Shown here one piece after another: positions 33,254-36,898 of a stretch of DNA of 36,898 nucleotides. Where the stretch lies: the NCBI GenBank assembly GCA_002491825.1, contig DKWR01000007.1:28140-65037 (forward strand). The letters are read 5' to 3'. The translations under genes and the position numbers were made by a program. The first letter of the stretch is position 1. Each line of letters opens with the position of its first letter. The notes below the pieces were generated by a model. It was given only the letters and a program-made list of their open reading frames with translations, was not told the origin of the DNA and made no database searches. This DNA comes from Ruminococcaceae bacterium UBA7147 (lineage in GTDB: Bacteria; Bacillota; Clostridia; Oscillospirales; Acutalibacteraceae).

Positions 33254-34939
33254 ATGAAACCGTCGTTTGAAAAGTACATTCCTTTCAAACAAATTGACAT
33301 TCCCGACAGAACATGGCCGAGCAGGACCATTACAAAAGCTCCGATATGGTGCAGTGTTGACCTGCGTGACGGAAATCAGGCGCTCGTTGACCCGATGAAT
33401 CTTGAAGAAAAGCTCGAGTTTTTCCACGCTCTCTGCGATATGGGATTCAAAGAAATTGAAATCGGCTTCCCGAGCGCATCGGAAACCGAGTACGAAATCT
33501 GCCGTGAGCTTATTGAAAAAAATCACATTCCCGACGACGTTACAATTCAGGTGCTCGTTCAGGCAAGAGAACACCTTATCCGCAAGACCTTTGAGGCTGT
33601 CAAGGGCGCAAAGAACGTAATCGTTCACTTCTATAACTCAACTTCAACGCTCCAGAGAAAGGTTGTTTTTAAGACCGATATGGACGGCGTTACGAAAATC
33701 GCCGTTGAGGGCGCACATCTGATTAAACAGCTCATTGACGAATACGACGGCGACACAAACTTCCGCCTTGAGTATTCTCCCGAAAGCTTCAGCGGTACGG
33801 AGATGGACAATGCTGTTGACATCTGCGACAAGGTTATGGAGGCTCTCGGCTCGACAAAGGAAAATCCCGTTATTCTCAACCTTCCCAATACGGTTGAAAT
33901 GTGCACACCGAACACATTTGCCGATCAGATTGAGTATTTCATAAGACACCTCAAAAACAGGGACGCCGCTATCATCAGCGTTCATCCCCACAACGACCGT
34001 GGATGCGGCGTTGCGGCAGGCGAGCTTGCATTGCTTGCAGGCGCTGACCGTGTTGAGGGTACACTCTTCGGCAACGGCGAACGTACCGGCAATATGGACA
34101 TCGTTACAATGGGACTTAATATGTACACTCAGGGCGTTGACCCGAAACTTGATTTTTCACATCTGCCAAAGCTCCGTGAAATTTACGAGAGATGCACAGG
34201 TATGAAAATTGACCCTCGTCAGCCCTATATCGGCGAGCTTGTATTCACCGCATTTTCAGGCTCTCATCAGGACGCTATCAACAAGGGTTTGAAGTATATG
34301 CGTGAAAGCGGTACGGATATGTGGGAAATCCCCTATCTTCCGATTGACCCTGCCGACGTTGGCAGAGAGTACGAGCCGATTATCAGAATCAACTCACAGT
34401 CCGGCAAGGGCGGAGCTGCGTTTGTTATGAGCAACAACTTCGGCTACGATTTGCCAAAGCGTATGCACCCCGAATTTTCAAAGCTTGTTCAGGCTAAATG
34501 CGAAGAGCTTGAGCGTGAGCTTATCCCGAAAGAGCTTTTTGAGGTATTCGAGCAGAACTATCTCAATCACCCGATGAAATATAAGCTTGCAAAGAGGAAG
34601 ATTTACGAGGAAAGCGAAAACGGCAAGGATTACGTCCACTTCAAGGGCAGAATGGTTATTGACGACAGCGACGAGGTTGTATTAAGCGGCGTCGGCAACG
34701 GTCCTATTGACGCATTCTTCAACGCAATCAAGGCAGTCGGTATTGACAAATACGAGTTTATCTCCTACAGCCAGCACGCAATTTCGCAGGGTTCGGACTC
34801 AAAGGCTGTTTCATATATCGAGCTTAAAAAGCCTGACGGAAAGAATATTTTCGGCATCGGCATTGACTCAAACGTAAATGTAGCGTCCGTTCTCGGCGTT
34901 CTGAACGCAATAAACAGAGCAGAAGCTGTCATTAATTGA
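33254..34939 (+). CDS. leuA: 2-isopropylmalate synthase
   Basis: 561 aa, the long LeuA type 2 found in some Firmicutes and Actinobacteria. It condenses acetyl-CoA with 2-ketoisovalerate, the first committed step of leucine synthesis. Metal and substrate residues are seen in VDLRDGNQALVDP, SVHPHNDRGCGVA and LFGNGERTGNMD. The C-terminal part (about 435-561) is the LeuA dimer/allosteric domain that binds leucine. AAGGAGG precedes ATG 33254 by 8 bases. It is expressed from the T-box leader and ends near a bidirectional terminator. leuB, leuC and leuD are not in the window. Confidence 0.96.
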   Translation: MKPSFEKYIPFKQIDIPDRTWPSRTITKAPIWCSVDLRDGNQALVDPMNLEEKLEFFHALCDMGFKEIEIGFPSASETEYEICRELIEKNHIPDDVTIQVLVQAREHLIRKTFEAVKGAKNVIVHFYNSTSTLQRKVVFKTDMDGVTKIAVEGAHLIKQLIDEYDGDTNFRLEYSPESFSGTEMDNAVDICDKVMEALGSTKENPVILNLPNTVEMCTPNTFADQIEYFIRHLKNRDAAIISVHPHNDRGCGVAAGELALLAGADRVEGTLFGNGERTGNMDIVTMGLNMYTQGVDPKLDFSHLPKLREIYERCTGMKIDPRQPYIGELVFTAFSGSHQDAINKGLKYMRESGTDMWEIPYLPIDPADVGREYEPIIRINSQSGKGGAAFVMSNNFGYDLPKRMHPEFSKLVQAKCEELERELIPKELFEVFEQNYLNHPMKYKLAKRKIYEESENGKDYVHFKGRMVIDDSDEVVLSGVGNGPIDAFFNAIKAVGIDKYEFISYSQHAISQGSDSKAVSYIELKKPDGKNIFGIGIDSNVNVASVLGVLNAINRAEAVIN

Positions 34940-35027
34940 CAAGGAAGTTATCACTGACAGCGAAACAGAAAAAATGATATAACGGAACGCAGATTAATAG
35001 TAATAATATTTCAAATAAATATTTTTT

Positions 35028-35070
35028 AAAAAAACTCGAAATCCTGATTAATCGGATTCCGAGTTTTTTT
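35028..35070. terminator. Bidirectional terminator between leuA and the membrane proteins
   Basis: CTCGAAATCC (35035-35044) pairs with GGATTCCGAG (35054-35063) with one mismatch, flanked by an A run on the left and a T run on the right. It lies about 90 bases after leuA and 4 bases before the end of the convergent gene. Confidence 0.85.
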
Positions 35071-35073
35071 ACT

Positions 35074-35721
35074 CTACCTATTTATTACATTTAACAGCTT
35101 ACGTTTAAAATCTCTTGACGTTATCATTATTCTGTATTCAGCACCGTCAGCCGCAATCACAAAAAATATTCCCTGGACAGAAACAGAGTCAATATCTTCA
35201 TTATTTAATTCAAATCTCACCTTGTGAGCAAAACCATCATTTACCACTGCTGTTCCTTTTATTCCATTATTGAAAATTTCAAAGCCTGTATTTCTATTCA
35301 AGAAACAATGATACAAAGCAAGGGACGTACCAACTATGATTAAGATTGATATTATTGTCAAGAATAAAGAGTAGACTGAATAATCGGCTGATAGAAGTGC
35401 CGCTACATCACCTGACACTGCCTTTGTTACTATAGAACTAAAAATGAATATTTCCGCTACAAAACTGACAACTAACAAAACCGTATTAAGCCATACTGCT
35501 ATAGAATAAATTCCTCCTGCATACTTATAGTTAAGAATACTTTTCTCATTAGAACAAAATTCCTTACCGGCTTTTATATCATTTGATATAATATTATTTC
35601 TTGTCATATATTTTTCAATCATATCAGCAAGGTCAATATATAAAATACAATTTGTAAACAAAGAAATACAACACATCGCAAATGAGATAACCAAAATTAT
35701 GGAAAATAAAATTGTCCGCAT
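35074..35721 (-). CDS. Membrane protein with a C-terminal PH-like tail, unknown function
   Basis: 215 aa, family not recognised. Hydrophobic segments are at about 4-28, 70-95 and 110-135. The remaining cytoplasmic end (about 140-215) alternates strands and ends in a helix, with GFEIFNNGIKGTAVV and AEYRIMITSRDFKRKLLNVI; this looks like the bacterial PH/GRAM-type module of some small membrane proteins, but that is a shape impression. ATG 35721 has no ribosome site in front, which suggests coupling to the upstream gene 23 bases away. Composition is more AT-rich than the neighbouring leuA. Confidence 0.6.
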   Translation of the reverse strand: MRTILFSIILVISFAMCCISLFTNCILYIDLADMIEKYMTRNNIISNDIKAGKEFCSNEKSILNYKYAGGIYSIAVWLNTVLLVVSFVAEIFIFSSIVTKAVSGDVAALLSADYSVYSLFLTIISILIIVGTSLALYHCFLNRNTGFEIFNNGIKGTAVVNDGFAHKVRFELNNEDIDSVSVQGIFFVIAADGAEYRIMITSRDFKRKLLNVINR

Positions 35722-35744
35722 ACCAAAAAGTGGTGAAATAGCAC

Positions 35745-36341
35745 TTAAAAAAAAATTGATAAAACGACTAAAGATATTATTGATATTATTGAAATGACCA
35801 CAGCAAATGCGCCGTACATACGTAGGAAATGAGGTTTTTGGTTTCTTAATTCGCTGTCATCACCTGTTTCAAACAGCAAAAGCAAACCTGAAAAAGCCTT
35901 GTATCTTAAATTATACGTAATATACATTTGCAACACACAAAAAGCCAAAATAAGAATTGAACTAAATGTAAAAATAATATTTGTTTTTAGTACTGCAGAA
36001 ACAACTATACCTGCAATTGATAACAGTACCATAAATATGCAACAAACTATAAATATAACAAACCCGTAGCTTTTATAAAACTTTGGTGAAAAGACAAATG
36101 CTTTTTTTCTGAAAACGCCAGTCACACCTCTTCTGTCGTGTTCTAACATATCCGAAAACGAGTAAATTGAAGAAAATTCAATGTACATAAAGAAAAATGA
36201 TATTAATGAATATATAAAAGAAAGAAAGGATACCATATTAAACGAGCGGATAACAAAAATTAATGATGCAACAACAGAAACTCCTGAAATTAACAACAAA
36301 CATATAGAATAAACCTTATAGATAATTGATTTTTTTGACAA
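35745..36341 (-). CDS. Polytopic membrane protein, unknown function
   Basis: 198 aa with about five or six hydrophobic helices (around 8-30, 32-52, 85-112, 114-135 and 170-196) and few motifs. It starts at TTG 36341, with AAGGAGG 7 bases ahead, which is a strong site. The last codons contain a run of T (A9 on the plus strand, 35748-35756) just before the stop. It probably forms a two-gene unit with the downstream membrane protein and is divergent from the XRE regulator. I do not know its function. Confidence 0.6.
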   Translation of the reverse strand: MSKKSIIYKVYSICLLLISGVSVVASLIFVIRSFNMVSFLSFIYSLISFFFMYIEFSSIYSFSDMLEHDRRGVTGVFRKKAFVFSPKFYKSYGFVIFIVCCIFMVLLSIAGIVVSAVLKTNIIFTFSSILILAFCVLQMYITYNLRYKAFSGLLLLFETGDDSELRNQKPHFLRMYGAFAVVISIISIISLVVLSIFF

Positions 36342-36534
36342 AGAAATTCCTCCTTAAACATTATTTTAATAATCTTGAATCAAAGACAATTCTGCATAAT
36401 TACACTATGTATACCTGTTAAAATATCTTCCGTAATAAGTACCACTCTCCTCAAAATTATCAGGACAAAATCAGCAAAAACAGACCGCAACCATTTGCAA
36501 TGTATTCTGTCTTCTTTGACATATCATATTCTTA
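36342..36534. other. AT-rich intergenic region between membrane genes and the XRE regulator
   Basis: No gene supported. It must contain the promoter of the membrane-protein pair on the minus strand, but I could not find a convincing pair of hexamers. A TTGCAA lies at 36495-36500. Confidence 0.4.
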
Positions 36535-36572
36535 AAGATAATATTGCACTTATATAGGTGCAATATTATCTT
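36535..36572. promoter_or_regulatory. Operator 1 (long inverted repeat) upstream of the XRE gene
   Basis: A perfect 15-bp inverted repeat: AAGATAATATTGCAC (36535-36549), 8-base centre, and its complement (36558-36572). The inner core TTGCAC TTATATAG GTGCAA (36544-36563) matches operator 2. There is no T tract, so it is an operator rather than a terminator. A weak promoter TTGCAC, 17 bases, TATCTT overlaps it. Confidence 0.65.
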
Positions 36573-36603
36573 AACACTTAGCTAAAATAATGTCAAGAAC
36601 TTT

Positions 36604-36623
36604 TTGCTCTTATTTAAGAGCAA
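36604..36623. promoter_or_regulatory. Operator 2 just ahead of the XRE ribosome site
   Basis: TTGCTCTT ATTT AAGAGCAA, an 8-bp inverted repeat, starting exactly 60 bases after the operator 1 core. The two 20-base cores agree at 16 positions, and two of the differences keep the symmetry. GGAGG follows at 36626-36630, so the site could also act as an mRNA hairpin. Confidence 0.65.
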
Positions 36624-36636
36624 TTGGAGGCTAAGT

Positions 36637-36861
36637 ATGAATAATAAATATGAAAAGGAAATCGGAAAAAACATCAAAAAATTAAGAGAAGAAAAAAGTA
36701 TGACGCAGGAACAGCTTTCCGCTAAACTACAGCTGCTCGGGTGCGACATAACAAGAAGTGCACTTGCAAAAATTGAAGTAGGACAAAGGCACCTGTATAT
36801 TGACGAAGTAAAGCTTATCAAGGAAATACTTGATATTTCTTTTGATGATCTGATAATTTAG
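36637..36861 (+). CDS. Small XRE-family helix-turn-helix regulator
   Basis: 74 aa from ATG 36637, with GGAGG 6 bases upstream; the in-frame start at 36604 falls within operator 2. It is almost only an HTH domain: IGKNIKKLREEKSMTQEQLSAKLQLLGCDITRSALAKIEVGQRHLYIDEVKLIKEIL (bases 36664-36834), with the TQEQLS and RSALAKIEVGQR recognition parts typical of Cro/C1 proteins. Likely binds operators 1 and 2 and represses itself and possibly the divergent membrane genes. Related single-domain regulators occur in many Firmicutes near membrane proteins of unknown role. Confidence 0.85.
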   Translation: MNNKYEKEIGKNIKKLREEKSMTQEQLSAKLQLLGCDITRSALAKIEVGQRHLYIDEVKLIKEILDISFDDLII

Positions 36862-36866
36862 CCTTG

Positions 36867-36898
36867 CAAAAAAGAGGGGCTGTTGCAAATGAATAAGA
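36867..36898 (+). terminator. Probable first half of a terminator cut by the window edge
   Basis: An A-rich run followed by GAGGGGCTGTTGCAAA (36874-36889) comes six bases after the XRE stop. It looks like the left arm of a GC-rich terminator whose right arm would follow outside the window. An ATG at 36889 also exists, but there is too little sequence to call a gene. Confidence 0.35.

Noticed and set aside
35745..35760. Frameshift making one long gene out of the two membrane proteins
   Set aside because: Both reading frames have plausible start and end topology with a 23-base gap between them, so a broken gene is not needed; kept only as a slippage possibility.
36375..36557. Open frame of 60 codons between the membrane genes and the XRE gene
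   Set aside because: It has no ribosome site, runs into operator 1 and has an unordered amino-acid composition; it is a chance frame.
36889..36898. ATG after GAGGGG at the very end of the window
   Set aside because: Only three codons can be read, and the sequence fits the left half of a terminator better.

Overview
The window reads as a chromosomal segment of a low-to-mid GC, spore-forming Gram-positive anaerobe of the Ruminococcus type (Oscillospiraceae/Clostridia), probably a starch degrader close to Ruminococcus bromii. The clues are a secreted GH13 amylase beside a dockerin-bearing protein with two CBM26-like starch-binding modules (amylosome style), spoVT, a ctsR-mcsA-mcsB-clpC operon, T-box control of leuA, a bacterial V-type ATPase, AGGAGG-type ribosome sites and many TTG starts. 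The species assignment is an inference from gene content.

Layout. 1-640: end of an intergenic palindrome and ybaK on the minus strand. 847-9537: a complete nine-gene V-type ATPase operon (ntpF-I-K-E-C-G-A-B-D) with its own promoter and terminator. 9541-9920: a compact type I toxin-antitoxin candidate with the topology of the enterococcal par(pAD1)/Fst locus. 9927-14859 (minus): the heat-shock/protein quality control operon ctsR-mcsA-mcsB-clpC, with tandem CtsR boxes at its promoter and a roughly 258-bp hairpin-rich, inverted-repeat-ended element in its 400-nt leader. 15031-16538: an ASCH-GNAT fusion protein and spoVT. 16639-20719 (minus): the starch operon. 21018-25144 (minus): surface protein, dusB, glyA and rarA. 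25343-27356: a phosphoribosyltransferase-like protein, a small leader-peptide unit and a tandem GNAT acetyltransferase. 27368-32488: DUF951, prfA, tsaC/sua5, coaE, a lytic transglycosylase and an M18 aminopeptidase. 32496-34939: tRNA-Arg(ACG), a palindromic repeat, a leucine T-box and leuA. 35074-36898: two membrane proteins divergent from an XRE regulator that has two matched operators.

How it fits together. The window is mostly core housekeeping (ion-pumping ATPase, proteostasis, translation factors, one-carbon metabolism, leucine synthesis), with the starch operon as the lifestyle-specific module. The Na+-ligand residues of the NtpK ring subunit suggest a sodium-coupled ATPase. The most unusual items are non-coding. 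They are the antisense-regulated 29-residue membrane peptide between ntpD and clpC (direct repeats, shared bidirectional terminator, a potential pseudoknot over the ribosome site, duplicated antisense promoter), the multi-hairpin element in the ctsR leader, the cluster of CtsR-like boxes shared by divergent genes, the twin operators of the terminal XRE gene, and a family of small palindromes carrying compensatory changes.

Functions come from reading motifs and recalled family features only. No database search, folding or alignment program was run.
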